Shown here: piece by piece, positions 18,413 through 27,555 of the stretch | Numbering within the stretch: the first letter of the stretch is position 1 | Layout of the letters: every line of letters starts with the position of its first letter | DNA from: DATCHW01 sp963806045 | GTDB lineage: Bacteria; Bacteroidota; Ignavibacteria; Tepidaquicellales; Tepidaquicellaceae | NCBI GenBank assembly: GCA_963806045.1 | Contig: CAWDWP010000001.1 | Span: 124,001-188,000 of the forward strand | Direction: 5' to 3' | Length of the DNA stretch: 64,000 bases | The notes under the pieces: model-generated | Databases searched by the model: none | What the model was told of the DNA's origin: nothing | What the model saw: only the letters and a program-made list of their open reading frames with translations | Made by a program: the position numbers and the translations under genes

Positions 18413-19094
18413 ATGATGAAAAAAGTTACAGCAGAGTTTATAGGGACATTTTGGTTAGTTCTTGGCGGATGCGGTAGTGCTGTTTTAGCGGCTGCATTTC
18501 CACAGGTAGGTATTGGTTTATTGGGTGTCGCATTAGCATTTGGTTTAACAGTTTTAACAATTGTTTATTCTTTAGGGCATATTTCCGGAGCACATCTTAA
18601 CCCTGCAGTTTCAATCGGTCTCTGGATGGGAGGAAGGTTCAGTATTAAAGAACTTTTCCCTTATATTTTAGCTCAAATACTTGGCGGTATTGGAGCAGCT
18701 GCAGTTCTTTATGTGATTTCAACAGGAAATGGCAGTGTTATCGGAAATTTCGCCGCGAATGGATATGCAGAACATTCTCCGGGAGGTTATGGTCTCGTTG
18801 CAGCTCTTGTTACCGAAGTTATTATGACTTTTATGTTTTTAATTGTCATTCTTGGGGCAACAGATGAAAGGGCTCCGAAAGGATTTGCGGGTATTGCTAT
18901 TGGTCTTTCGTTGACTCTAATTCACCTTGATCAGTATTCCGGTAACCAACACTTCGGTGAACCCGGCGAGAAGTATCAGTCAGGCAATATTTGTCGGAGG
19001 CTGGGCATTGTCGCAGTTATGGCTGTTCATTGCCGCTCCTATAGCAGGTGCAATATTAGCAGGGATTGTTTACAAATATATGTTCAGCAAATAA
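18413..19094 (+). CDS. aqpZ: Aquaporin Z, one frameshift before the second NPA motif
   Basis: The head and first NPA box are intact (AEFIGTFWLVLGGCGSAVL, SGAHLNPAVSIGLWMGG), followed by VTEVIMTFMFLIVILGATD. The frame shifts at LIHL near 18929; the alternative frame reads ISIPVTNTSVNPARSISQAI, VGGWALSQLWLFIAAP and ends YKYMFSK with TAA at 19092. The text there is CACCTTGATCAG where CACCTGATCAG would keep the frame, so a single extra T explains it. Both NPA motifs and six membrane helices are then present. AAAGGA lies 6 nt before the first of two adjacent ATG codons. Confidence 0.9.
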
Positions 19095-19203
19095 ATATAA
19101 AGTTTAAATTACTAAAGTTCTTTAGAGATTTGATCTGAATTAATTGAAATAGAAAATATTTTAAAGAACAATTTATTTACAAATAATTTTTATTATAATA
19201 TTT

Positions 19204-19743
19204 ATGATAATATTAGTTGACATGGACGATGTACTTGCAGATTTTGACGGAGAGTTTTATCAAAGATGGAATGCAAGACATCCCGAAAGAAAAATAGTTC
19301 CACCCGAGTCAAGAAAGTGTTTTTACATAAAAGAAGAACTGCCCTCGGAATATGCCCCTCTTGTTACAGAGATTAATACCGAGAAAGGATTCATTCTTTC
19401 ACTTCCCGAAATTCCGGGAGGAATAAAAGCGGTAAACGAAATAAAAGATATGGGACACGAGGTTTTTATATGTACTGCACCTCTCGATATTTATGAGAAC
19501 TGTGTATTGGAAAAATACAAATGGGTTGATGAGCATATGGGCTTTGGATGGTCAAAAAGATTAATTCTAACAAAAGAAAAAGCTCTTGTAAAAGGTGATA
19601 TTCTTATTGATGATAAACCCATAATTAAAAATGAGGAGAATGCTTCCTGGGAGCATGTGTTTTATGACAAGCCATATAACAGAAAAATAAACGGAAAAAG
19701 AAGACTAACCTGGAAAAACTGGAAAGAAGTGCTCGAACTCTAA
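19204..19743 (+). CDS. 5'(3')-deoxyribonucleotidase-like HAD hydrolase
   Basis: The 179-aa product opens with the HAD nucleophile motif VDMDDVLADFDGEF, has the second-motif segment EVFICTAPL, then Lys in RLILTKEKALV and the acidic motif GDILIDDKP. Size and motifs match the NT5C family that dephosphorylates deoxynucleoside monophosphates. Monocistronic, same strand as aqpZ. Confidence 0.88.
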   Translation: MIILVDMDDVLADFDGEFYQRWNARHPERKIVPPESRKCFYIKEELPSEYAPLVTEINTEKGFILSLPEIPGGIKAVNEIKDMGHEVFICTAPLDIYENCVLEKYKWVDEHMGFGWSKRLILTKEKALVKGDILIDDKPIIKNEENASWEHVFYDKPYNRKINGKRRLTWKNWKEVLEL

Positions 19744-19817
19744 TTTTTCCACCCTTAGTTTTTCAGGAGAAATCCACAATGTTTATTTTATTTTTAAGGG
19801 CTTTTAAAACAATGAAA

Positions 19818-21254
19818 TCACTTTGTCAAAACCATCACTTTTGAATCTGAAAAATTTCCGGATATTAATTTATAAAAATAAATCCCGCTCGGGAAGTTGG
19901 TTGCATTCCAGGAAATTTCATAACTCCCCGCTGAAAGCTGACCGTCAATTAGCTTAGCAATTTCTTTTCCAAGGACATCATAGATTTTTAACTGAATATT
20001 GGTCATTGCTCCCGAACCATTTTTAACGGGGACATCAAAATGTATTTTTGTTGACGGATTGAAAGGATTCGGATAATTTTGATAGAGCCGGAATCCCTCA
20101 GGCAGGATTTTATTATTTTCATTAATTCCGATTACCATATTATTTGAAAGTAAAAAACTTCCCGCTCCGCCATATACACCTAAATCGTTTCTCAATCCGC
20201 CTTTTGAAGGAAACTTTGCAATGCCGGGGTTTGCCGAATCTGCGGGGTCGTTGTACACCGCACTCGAATCACCCGCATCAATACAGGGAGAACCGTTTGC
20301 AAGTATGAAATTAGTATCGGCAAACTGCGGATAAACGTTAATGTTTCCTGCACCTATAAGACCACCTTGAATATCACAATAAGTTGCAGTTAGGGTTCCT
20401 CCGTTAAAAGTAAGTACCTGTGGACCGTTAAGAGGAGTTGTATTTCCCCATACTATATTATTTCTTAAAACTAAAATTGAACCATAAGATAATACCCCCG
20501 CCGTTCCTGTTGTGGATGAATTGTGCATTATTGTATTGTTTTCGATTAATCTGATTTTTCCGGATAATGTGTTATTAGCCCAAATTCCTGCACCTGACTG
20601 GTATGAAGTGCTTTGTGAATTGTAGCATATTAAATTATTTTTCACTGTAACACCTGTATAGTTTAAAACTATTCCGGCACCATATAATCCTTTGTTATAC
20701 ATTATAATGTTATTCAATATTTTCGGATTCCCGTCGCCTATTCTTAGCCCGCCGCCGCCGCAACTCATTACGCCGGATGTATTAATCGCTTCGTTATTTG
20801 TAATTATATTATTTTTAATAATGGGTGAACAAAATGCTATTAATACTCCGCCGCCTTCCCTGTATATTCCTGCTCCATGTTCATCTGTCCACTTTGTCCC
20901 CGTTCCACCGGTTATGGTAAATCCCTGTAATACAGTCGTTGAATCTTCTCCATTGTGGAATCTGACGCAGGTTGCTGAATCAGGACTTGCCGGAGTGCTT
21001 CCGTTGATTATTGTTGATTGAATATAAGATAAATCGTTACCGATATAAAACCTGCTAGTTAAAACAATTTTTTTACCTCTGAAATTTATATTTTCGAAGT
21101 ATGTGCCGGGTTCTACTAAAACAGTATCACCATTATTGGCAGCATTTATTGCCAGTTGAATTGTATTATAATTTGTTGGGACATGGATTATAAAAGCACT
21201 GGCAAAAGATGAAGCGAACAAAAACAAAATAAGTAATAAAATTTTTGATTTCAT
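19818..21254 (-). CDS. Secreted parallel beta-helix protein with type IX sorting domain
   Basis: I choose the ATG at 21254 (MKSKILLLILFLFASSFASA) because it starts directly with a signal peptide; an ATG 39 nt upstream adds a non-signal extension and overlaps the preceding gene. After FIIHVPTNYNTIQLAINAAN come right-handed beta-helix rungs (KNNIITNNEAI, ILNNIIMYNKG, VKNNLICYNSQ, IENNTIMHNS-like, LRNNIVWGNTT). The end is the C-terminal sorting domain (YQNYPNPFNPSTKIHFDVP, KIYDVLGKEIAKLI, FPSGIYFYKL). Likely a surface or secreted polysaccharide-active or adhesion protein. It follows the sigma-factor gene by only 7 nt. Confidence 0.88.
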   Translation of the reverse strand: MKSKILLLILFLFASSFASAFIIHVPTNYNTIQLAINAANNGDTVLVEPGTYFENINFRGKKIVLTSRFYIGNDLSYIQSTIINGSTPASPDSATCVRFHNGEDSTTVLQGFTITGGTGTKWTDEHGAGIYREGGGVLIAFCSPIIKNNIITNNEAINTSGVMSCGGGGLRIGDGNPKILNNIIMYNKGLYGAGIVLNYTGVTVKNNLICYNSQSTSYQSGAGIWANNTLSGKIRLIENNTIMHNSSTTGTAGVLSYGSILVLRNNIVWGNTTPLNGPQVLTFNGGTLTATYCDIQGGLIGAGNINVYPQFADTNFILANGSPCIDAGDSSAVYNDPADSANPGIAKFPSKGGLRNDLGVYGGAGSFLLSNNMVIGINENNKILPEGFRLYQNYPNPFNPSTKIHFDVPVKNGSGAMTNIQLKIYDVLGKEIAKLIDGQLSAGSYEISWNATNFPSGIYFYKLISGNFSDSKVMVLTK

Positions 21255-21261
21255 ATTATTA

Positions 21262-22150
21262 TTAATTAAAGTTAAAAATTTCTTTGAATTCATTTGTATT
21301 CAATAACCCCCTTAAATACATTACAAAATCAGGAGAATTCTGGTAAGGATGTTCCGAGAATAATTTTTCGCACTTCTCATCAACGAAACTATTTAATTCA
21401 GACAGCTTTCTTTCAACAACATGTTTTACTCTGTGCGTATAGTTCACATTGAAATTTAGTCTTTGTGGATTTATTTCTTCAGAATCCAGAAGTGCTTTTG
21501 CTTTTCTTGAACATAAGCAGGAATTTCGGGAATGTATTAGTCCGCATTTTTCATTCATAAAATTATATATTTCTTTCCTTGCTCTTGAAAGTTTCTGCCT
21601 GTAATTATCACAATTGATTTCCATTATTTCGGCACCTGTTTTATCAGGCACTCCGAATATCGAACCGAGAATAAATGCAAGACGGCTTTCCCTGTTAAGG
21701 CATAAAAGCATTCCATACATGCAGGTTAATTTCACTTCTTCTACTATTATATCAGAATCAACCGGCAGGCTGTTATTGTCGGGTAGTTCGCTATCGGGAG
21801 TTTTATCAATCCCGGAAGCATAACTTTTGAAATCAGAATAATGATTTTTTTCTCCGCGAATCTGCTTCAAATCCCGTATGTGATTTACAACAATTCTGTA
21901 AAGCCAGGTTTTGAAACTGCTTTTTCCTTCGAAGGTGCCCAATCTTGGTAATTATTTTTATAAGCACTTCCTGAGTGATGTCCTTTGCATCATCGGGATA
22001 GAACACCATTCGCAAAGACAGATTATATATCCAATTTTGATGTCTTTTAATAAGTTCTTCGAGAGATTTCTTATTTCCACTTAAAGCGGATTTAATTAAA
22101 TCTTCGTCTTTTATCTTTTCATCAGTTTTTTCCGAAAACGGGTAATACAT
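21262..22150 (-). CDS. ECF-type sigma factor with Cys-rich C-terminal extension, frameshifted
   Basis: Region 2 is in the upstream frame (KSALSGNKKSLEELIKRHQN, MVFYPDDAKDITQEVLIKI). After a shift near 21935 the second frame carries GKSSFKTWLYRIVVNHIRD and region 4 (ESRLAFILGSIFGVPDKTGA, EINCDNYRQKLSRARKEI). A Cys cluster follows (CGLIHSRNSCLCSRKAK), then a helical tail. The extension with Cys-x8-Cys-x-Cys looks like a zinc-binding module seen in a Bacteroidota subset. The single break sits in GGTGCCCAATCTTGGT. It is probably transcribed with the beta-helix gene whose start is 7 nt downstream. Confidence 0.82.
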
Positions 22151-22370
22151 TTTTTATAGTTTTCCTTTTTTATAAGTTAGACGGAAAAAGATCAGGTTTG
22201 TGACAGAAAAAATAAATTATTTTTCAAAATTATATTAAACAATTAATTATATTAAGCTTATAACAGGGATAGAATATTGATATATATAAATTCGACTTAA
22301 TCTTTGTAATTCCAATTCTTAAATTATTCAAATTTTTAAATATAACGGGAATACCTCTAATTAATATTAT

Positions 22371-24665
22371 ATGAACGATAAACATATTATTAAAATTGCC
22401 AAAGAGCTGAATCTGAAAGAAAAACAGGTTGAAGCTACAGCAGTTCTCCTTGAAGACGATGCAACTATACCATTTATTGCCAGGTACAGAAAAGAAGCAA
22501 CAGGAAGTCTTGATGAAGTGGAAATTACATCAATCAGGGACAGACTCGACCAATTATCAGAACTTGATAAGCGACGGGAAGCAATTTTAAAATCGCTTGA
22601 AGAACGCGAATTATTGACCGATGAACTAAAAGAAAAAATAGATGCCGCAGAAACTTTAACGGAACTGGAAGACATATATCTCCCATTCAGACCAAAAAAA
22701 CGTACCCGTGCAACAATAGCAAAGGAAAAAGGCCTGGAACCTCTTGCACAGTTAATATTTGAACAAGGTGAAATAAATCTTGATGAAGAATCAGCAAAAT
22801 TCATTAGCGAAGAAAAAGGTGTCAACAATGCAGAAGAAGCACTCGCAGGAGCAAGAGATATAATCGCCGAATGGATAAGTGAAGAAAAAACCGCAAGAGA
22901 AAGAATGAGAGAACTATTTATAAAATCATCCGTAATAACTTCAGCGATAATTAAAGGAAATGAAGAAGAAGGAATAAAATATAAAGATTATTTCGAATGG
23001 AAGGAACCTGCAAATAATGCAGCATCTCACAGAATTCACGCAATGTTCCGTGGAGAAAAGGAAGAATATCTCCGGCTTAATATTCTTCCGCCCGAAGAAG
23101 ATGCATTAAATTTACTCGAAAGATTATTTATTAAATCGAATAATTCGTCCGGAGAACAGGTAAAACTTTCCGCACACGATAGTTATAAAAGATTACTATC
23201 CTCATCTATCGAAAATGAATTCAGAGCGTTATTAAAAGAACGTTCTGATACCGAAGCCATAAAAGTATTCTCCGAAAACTTAAGACAGCTTCTCCTTGCA
23301 CCTCCGCTCGGTGAAAAAATGGTGCTTGCCATAGATCCGGGATTCAGAACCGGGTGCAAAGTTGTGAGCCTCGACAAACAAGGAAAACTTTTAGAAAACT
23401 CTACTATTTACCCTCATAAATCCGAGCATGAAAAAATTCAGGCCGGTGAAATAATTGCCGAACTATGCCGCAAATATAAAATCGAGTTAATTGCAATCGG
23501 AAACGGAACAGCGGGCAGGGAAACCGAAACATTTATCAGGGGTTATTTATCAAAAATCAAGCTTGCACTTGAAGGTGATATTATTACAGATAGTGCCGAG
23601 CGAGCAGAGCTGATGAGGATTTCAAACATTCCTCTTGTAATGGTAAATGAAAGCGGCGCTTCAATCTATTCAGCATCGGAAGTGGCAAGAGAAGAATTTC
23701 CGGATTATGATGTAACGGTGAGAGGCTCTGTTTCAATTGGAAGAAGATTGATGGACCCGCTTTCCGAACTTGTTAAGATTGACCCAAAATCAATAGGTGT
23801 GGGACAATATCAACACGATGTAAATCAACCACAGCTAAAACAAAAACTTGATGATGTTGTGGTAAGCTGCGTGAACAATGTTGGAGTAGAATTAAACACT
23901 GCAAGTAAAGAATTATTAAAATATGTATCGGGATTAGGACCAAGACTTGCTAAAAGTGTAATAGAATACAGAAATGAAAAAGGAGCATTCAAGTCGCGTC
24001 ACGAACTTAAAAAAATTCCAAGATTCGGCGACAAAGCATTTGAACAAGCAGCAGGTTTTTTGAGAATAAGAGGTGCCGAGAATCCGCTTGATGAAAGTGC
24101 CGTTCACCCGGAAAGTTATCACATCGTTGAGCAAATGGCGAAGGATGTCGGCTGCACAGTTTCTGAATTAATCAAAATTCCGCAGAACAGGGAAAAAATT
24201 GATATCAATAAATATATTTCAGATAAAGTTGGTTTGCCTACACTTGAAGATATAAAAGCTGAACTCGCCAAACCCGGACGCGACCCGAGACAAAAGTTTG
24301 AGATATTTGAATTTGCAAAAGAAGTTGAAAAAATAGAAGACCTGAAACCCGGAATGAAATTACCGGGTATTGTAACCAATATTACTAATTTTGGAGTTTT
24401 TGTTGATATTGGTGTTCATCAGGATGGACTCGTTCATGTGAGTCAGGTTTCAGATAGATTTATCAAGCATCCAGCAGATGTATTGAAAGTTCATCAGAAA
24501 GTGAACGTAACAGTTCTGGATGTAGATATTGCAAGAAAAAGAATAAATCTTTCGCTGAAATCCGGAGATGCTCCAAAACCAAAAGGTAAAACAGAGAAAA
24601 AGAGAAAGGAAGACAGCGGATTAAAACTTGATAAGCTATTTGAAAAATTCGGAAAGAAGAGATAG
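22371..24665 (+). CDS. tex: Tex-family RNA-binding transcription accessory protein
   Basis: The 764-aa product is full length. Order: N-terminal helical region with TIPFIARYRKEATGSLDE; YqgF/RuvX-like domain (VLAIDPGFRTGCKVV, IAIGNGTAGRETE); helix-hairpin-helix repeats (LKYVSGLGPRLAKSVIEY, RSRHELKKIPRFG-like); C-terminal S1 domain (LPGIVTNITNFGVFVDIGVH, GLVHVSQVSDRFI). Tex binds nucleic acid and interacts with transcription complexes. Monocistronic; a RAYT/REP module begins 10 nt after it. Confidence 0.96.
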   Translation: MNDKHIIKIAKELNLKEKQVEATAVLLEDDATIPFIARYRKEATGSLDEVEITSIRDRLDQLSELDKRREAILKSLEERELLTDELKEKIDAAETLTELEDIYLPFRPKKRTRATIAKEKGLEPLAQLIFEQGEINLDEESAKFISEEKGVNNAEEALAGARDIIAEWISEEKTARERMRELFIKSSVITSAIIKGNEEEGIKYKDYFEWKEPANNAASHRIHAMFRGEKEEYLRLNILPPEEDALNLLERLFIKSNNSSGEQVKLSAHDSYKRLLSSSIENEFRALLKERSDTEAIKVFSENLRQLLLAPPLGEKMVLAIDPGFRTGCKVVSLDKQGKLLENSTIYPHKSEHEKIQAGEIIAELCRKYKIELIAIGNGTAGRETETFIRGYLSKIKLALEGDIITDSAERAELMRISNIPLVMVNESGASIYSASEVAREEFPDYDVTVRGSVSIGRRLMDPLSELVKIDPKSIGVGQYQHDVNQPQLKQKLDDVVVSCVNNVGVELNTASKELLKYVSGLGPRLAKSVIEYRNEKGAFKSRHELKKIPRFGDKAFEQAAGFLRIRGAENPLDESAVHPESYHIVEQMAKDVGCTVSELIKIPQNREKIDINKYISDKVGLPTLEDIKAELAKPGRDPRQKFEIFEFAKEVEKIEDLKPGMKLPGIVTNITNFGVFVDIGVHQDGLVHVSQVSDRFIKHPADVLKVHQKVNVTVLDVDIARKRINLSLKSGDAPKPKGKTEKKRKEDSGLKLDKLFEKFGKKR

Positions 24666-24675
24666 GAAAAAAATA

Positions 24676-24709
24676 CTCATCCGATGACAAAGAGCAGTCA
24701 TTGGATGAG
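24676..24709. repeat. REP hairpin, left flank of RAYT 1
   Basis: CTCATCCGATGAC and GTCATTGGATGAG pair (12 of 13, one G-T) around an 8-nt loop AAAGAGCA. It is an inverted copy of 25319-25352 and may also terminate tex. Confidence 0.8.
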
Positions 24710-24720
24710 GGGAATAATAT

Positions 24721-25299
24721 TTACAACAATAATTTGATTTTATCAGGACTGATAGATTCATAAGAAACTTTATAGAAATCATCTTTTCCCGGTAAGTTTA
24801 AAATTGTATACGCTAAACCTCTATTAGCTAACGATATATTCTGAATTCCCAGATAATCTCTGAAAGAAGAATATTCCCAATCCTCCATTTTTTTTACTAA
24901 GCCGGAGATTAGTGGATTTTGATGTATATAATAAAAACAGTTTAAATCATAAAATCCATCTCTGTAATGTTTACCAGAGTTTGATATTAATTTCATTTTT
25001 GATCTTTGTTGAAATAATGAGCCAGTCCAATCGTATCTTTTATTAATGGCTCTTGTATATGAACGTAACATTACACCTATACTTTCATTAAGTTCTTTTC
25101 CTTTCAAAGTCTCTTTAGTATAAATCATAAAATGAAAATGATTAGGCATAAGGCACCAGCAAATTATGTCAGCAAAAGGTAAGATATGACTTTTTATTTT
25201 CTCAAGAAAAAAAAGATAATTTTCTTGAGCAAAGAATATTTTTTCTTTATTGTTCCCCCTGTTGTAAAAATGATATAAATTATTTGGAATGAAATCCAT
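24721..25299 (-). CDS. REP-associated tyrosine transposase (RAYT), Y1/IS200-like
   Basis: The 192-aa product is complete. It has the Y1-type HUH motif (CWCLMPNHFHFMIY), the typical head MDFIPNNLYHFYNRGNNKE, the mid motif RSYTRAINKRYDWTGSLFQQ and the tail CFYYIHQNPLISGLV with WEYSSFRDYLG. RAYTs cleave and join single-stranded REP hairpins through a catalytic Tyr and are usually single-copy domesticated genes. REP hairpins lie 11 nt downstream of the stop and 19 nt upstream of the start, in inverted orientation. Confidence 0.92.
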   Translation of the reverse strand: MDFIPNNLYHFYNRGNNKEKIFFAQENYLFFLEKIKSHILPFADIICWCLMPNHFHFMIYTKETLKGKELNESIGVMLRSYTRAINKRYDWTGSLFQQRSKMKLISNSGKHYRDGFYDLNCFYYIHQNPLISGLVKKMEDWEYSSFRDYLGIQNISLANRGLAYTILNLPGKDDFYKVSYESISPDKIKLLL

Positions 25300-25318
25300 T
25301 GATCAAATATTAAATATG

Positions 25319-25352
25319 CTCATCCGCTGACTGTTCTTTGTCATCGGATGAG
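25319..25352. repeat. REP hairpin, right flank of RAYT 1
   Basis: CTCATCCGCTGAC and GTCATCGGATGAG pair (12 of 13) around TGTTCTTT; the loop is nearly the reverse complement of the left flank loop. With 24676-24709 it bounds a 677-bp module. Confidence 0.8.
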
Positions 25353-25361
25353 TTATAGTAA

Positions 25362-25898
25362 TCAATAATTTTCGTTATAGATTTCGAAGTAAGCTTGGGG
25401 GTGCATGCAGGCAGGGCAGGATTTCGGCGGTTCAGTACCGAAATGAATATGCCCGCAGTTTCTGCATATCCACATCGTTTCTTCTTGTCTTTCGAATATC
25501 ATTCCGTTTTTCAGATTCTGAAGAAGACTTTTATATCTTCCTTCGTGTGTCTTCTCAATTTCCCCGATTCTTGTAAATATTTTTGCAACACTACTAAAAC
25601 CTTCTTCCTCAGCCTCTTTTGCCATTCTCGGATACATATCAGTCCATTCGTAATTTTCACCTCCGGCTGCATGCTCCAGATTCTCTTCTGTTGAACCTTC
25701 CATACCAAGTAACTTGAAATAAAGCTTTGCATGTTCTTTTTCATTGTTAGCAGTTTCTTCGAAAAACGCAGCTATTTGTTCATATCCTTCTTTTTTTGCA
25801 ACAGACGCAAAATATGTATATTTATTTCTTGCCTGTGATTCACCCGCAAAAGCATCGAGTAAATTTTTTTCTGTCTTAGTTCCTTTTAAGTCTTTCAT
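25362..25898 (-). CDS. rbr: Rubrerythrin
   Basis: The 178-aa product has two ferritin-like helices with diiron ligands (DAFAGESQARNKY, ANNEKEHAKLYFKLLG, GEIEKTHEGRYKSLL) and a C-terminal rubredoxin-type centre (MWICRNCGHIHFG, PKSCPACMHPQAYF). It reduces hydrogen peroxide in the cytoplasm of anaerobes and microaerophiles. Intact and monocistronic. Confidence 0.95.
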   Translation of the reverse strand: MKDLKGTKTEKNLLDAFAGESQARNKYTYFASVAKKEGYEQIAAFFEETANNEKEHAKLYFKLLGMEGSTEENLEHAAGGENYEWTDMYPRMAKEAEEEGFSSVAKIFTRIGEIEKTHEGRYKSLLQNLKNGMIFERQEETMWICRNCGHIHFGTEPPKSCPACMHPQAYFEIYNENY

Positions 25899-26017
25899 AA
25901 TTTAATTGATTTAATTTGTTTAGGTATATCAATTTTATTAATTTTAATTCTCAGTTAAAATGCAAATAATTTAAATTCAAATCAAAAATTTTCCGGGGAA
26001 TAAAACCGGTTACCTTC

Positions 26018-26527
26018 TTAACCAATATAAAGCGTCTTGACCGGCTTCTTGTCAAAATCAGAAAACATCATATCACGGATAACTTTATTGGATTTTCTTA
26101 TCAGAAGGAATGAAGGGAAAGCCAGAAGGAAAACAACCACAATAACCCATACAATGATAGTAAGAAAAGTTTGCTGCCAGCTTCCTTTCCAGATAAACTT
26201 TGCAATTGTAACATAAGCGAGGGTGAGAGTTAAACCATTAAAAACATTCAGAAATATGAAAGCCCCCATATTTCCCATATCATACAGCGTTCTGAAAAAC
26301 TGTTTAGTTCCTATGATTTCATCAAAGAAAGCCCACATCATGCTGAACAGAGCTATATACACGAGCCCGGATAGCAGGCATATGAAGGCAGAGTTGATAT
26401 AATTAGCTTCGTAAATTTTTCCAATAGCTCGAGCTAATACGAACAATAACAAACCCCCGAGTAATACACTTGCTACGAATGATACAGCTATTGCGAGAAG
26501 AAACGCCTGATTACTTAATGATTCCAT
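26018..26527 (-). CDS. Predicted four-helix membrane protein, unknown
   Basis: The 169-aa product has about four membrane segments (LLAIAVSFVASVLLGGLLLF, AFICLLSGLVYIALFSMMW, GAFIFLNVFNGLTLTLAY, TIIVWVIVVVFLLAFPSFLL) and a short charged tail. I do not recognise the family. It is upstream of rbr and downstream of the PP2C gene on the same strand, with gaps of about 85-120 bp. Confidence 0.75.
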   Translation of the reverse strand: MESLSNQAFLLAIAVSFVASVLLGGLLLFVLARAIGKIYEANYINSAFICLLSGLVYIALFSMMWAFFDEIIGTKQFFRTLYDMGNMGAFIFLNVFNGLTLTLAYVTIAKFIWKGSWQQTFLTIIVWVIVVVFLLAFPSFLLIRKSNKVIRDMMFSDFDKKPVKTLYIG

Positions 26528-26611
26528 AAAATGAGATATTATGTTTGATTACTAATATACATTCTAATAATTTTATAAGATATTATAATATTTTTGAATA
26601 TAGAAAATTCT

Positions 26612-27373
26612 TTAATCATCAATTTGAATAACCTGAACAGTAATATTATCTATTCCACCCTTTGCATTGGCAAACTCAACAAGTTTTTCACATGCACCGG
26701 AAAATCCGTACTTTTCGACTGTGTCGAGGATTTCATTATCACTCAGCATTCCTGAAAGCCCATCACTGCAAAGAATGAATTTATCGTTTTTGAAAATCTC
26801 CATTCCCCCGGGATTTAGCTGCGGCCCGAAGGTATTATCACTTCCTAACGCCTGCAATACAATATTTCTACCGGGTTGATATTTTGCCTGTTCGGGAGTA
26901 ATAATTCCTTTATCAACAAGATCCTGAACATAAGACTGGTCTTTGGATATTTGCTTTATTTTTCCGTCCCTTAAAAGATATAATCTTGAATCCCCAATAT
27001 TACCGTAGTATGCAAGCCCTTTAATTAAAATAAGCATCACGCAGGTTGTTCCCATACCTTTAAGCTCAATATTCTCTTTTGCATTATTCAATATGGTAAT
27101 ATTCGCCGTTTTTAATGCTTCACAAATTAAGACAGAAATATCTGTTATTCTTTCAGGATTATTCGTAATGAATTCTTTAATTGTTTCTATGGCAAGCTTT
27201 GATGCTATTTCTCCGCCTGCATGTCCTCCCAATCCGTCGCAAACCACAAAGACTCTTCCCGATTCGCATTCAAACTCACTCATAAAATCCTCGTTTTGTT
27301 TACGAATTTTTCCTAAATCTGATTTCGTGCAAAATGATATTTTCAAATTTAAATTTGTTACCGGATTGTTCAA
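26612..27373 (-). CDS. PP2C-family Ser/Thr protein phosphatase (Stp-like)
   Basis: The 253-aa product carries the PP2C metal-binding motifs: SDLGKIRKQNEDFM, VVCDGLGGHAGGEIAS, GTTCVMLILIKGLAYYGNIGDSRLYLLRDG and FILCSDGLSGMLSDNE, ending NAKGGIDNITVQVIQ. It removes phosphate from Ser/Thr kinase substrates; the partner kinase is not in the window. No transmembrane segment. Confidence 0.93.
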   Translation of the reverse strand: MNNPVTNLNLKISFCTKSDLGKIRKQNEDFMSEFECESGRVFVVCDGLGGHAGGEIASKLAIETIKEFITNNPERITDISVLICEALKTANITILNNAKENIELKGMGTTCVMLILIKGLAYYGNIGDSRLYLLRDGKIKQISKDQSYVQDLVDKGIITPEQAKYQPGRNIVLQALGSDNTFGPQLNPGGMEIFKNDKFILCSDGLSGMLSDNEILDTVEKYGFSGACEKLVEFANAKGGIDNITVQVIQIDD

Positions 27374-27555
27374 TTAATAGATTTTAATTGTTTTAATTTT
27401 TTAACTGTATATTTAAATAATAATATCTAATTTAATAAATGCTTACTTATTTAGCAATTATTCGTTCTTTCCGAATTTCACGTTTACAATTATTTTATCA
27501 CAAAAAAAACGCCTTGTATATAAACTCTTAACTGAAATTAAATAAATATATTTAA

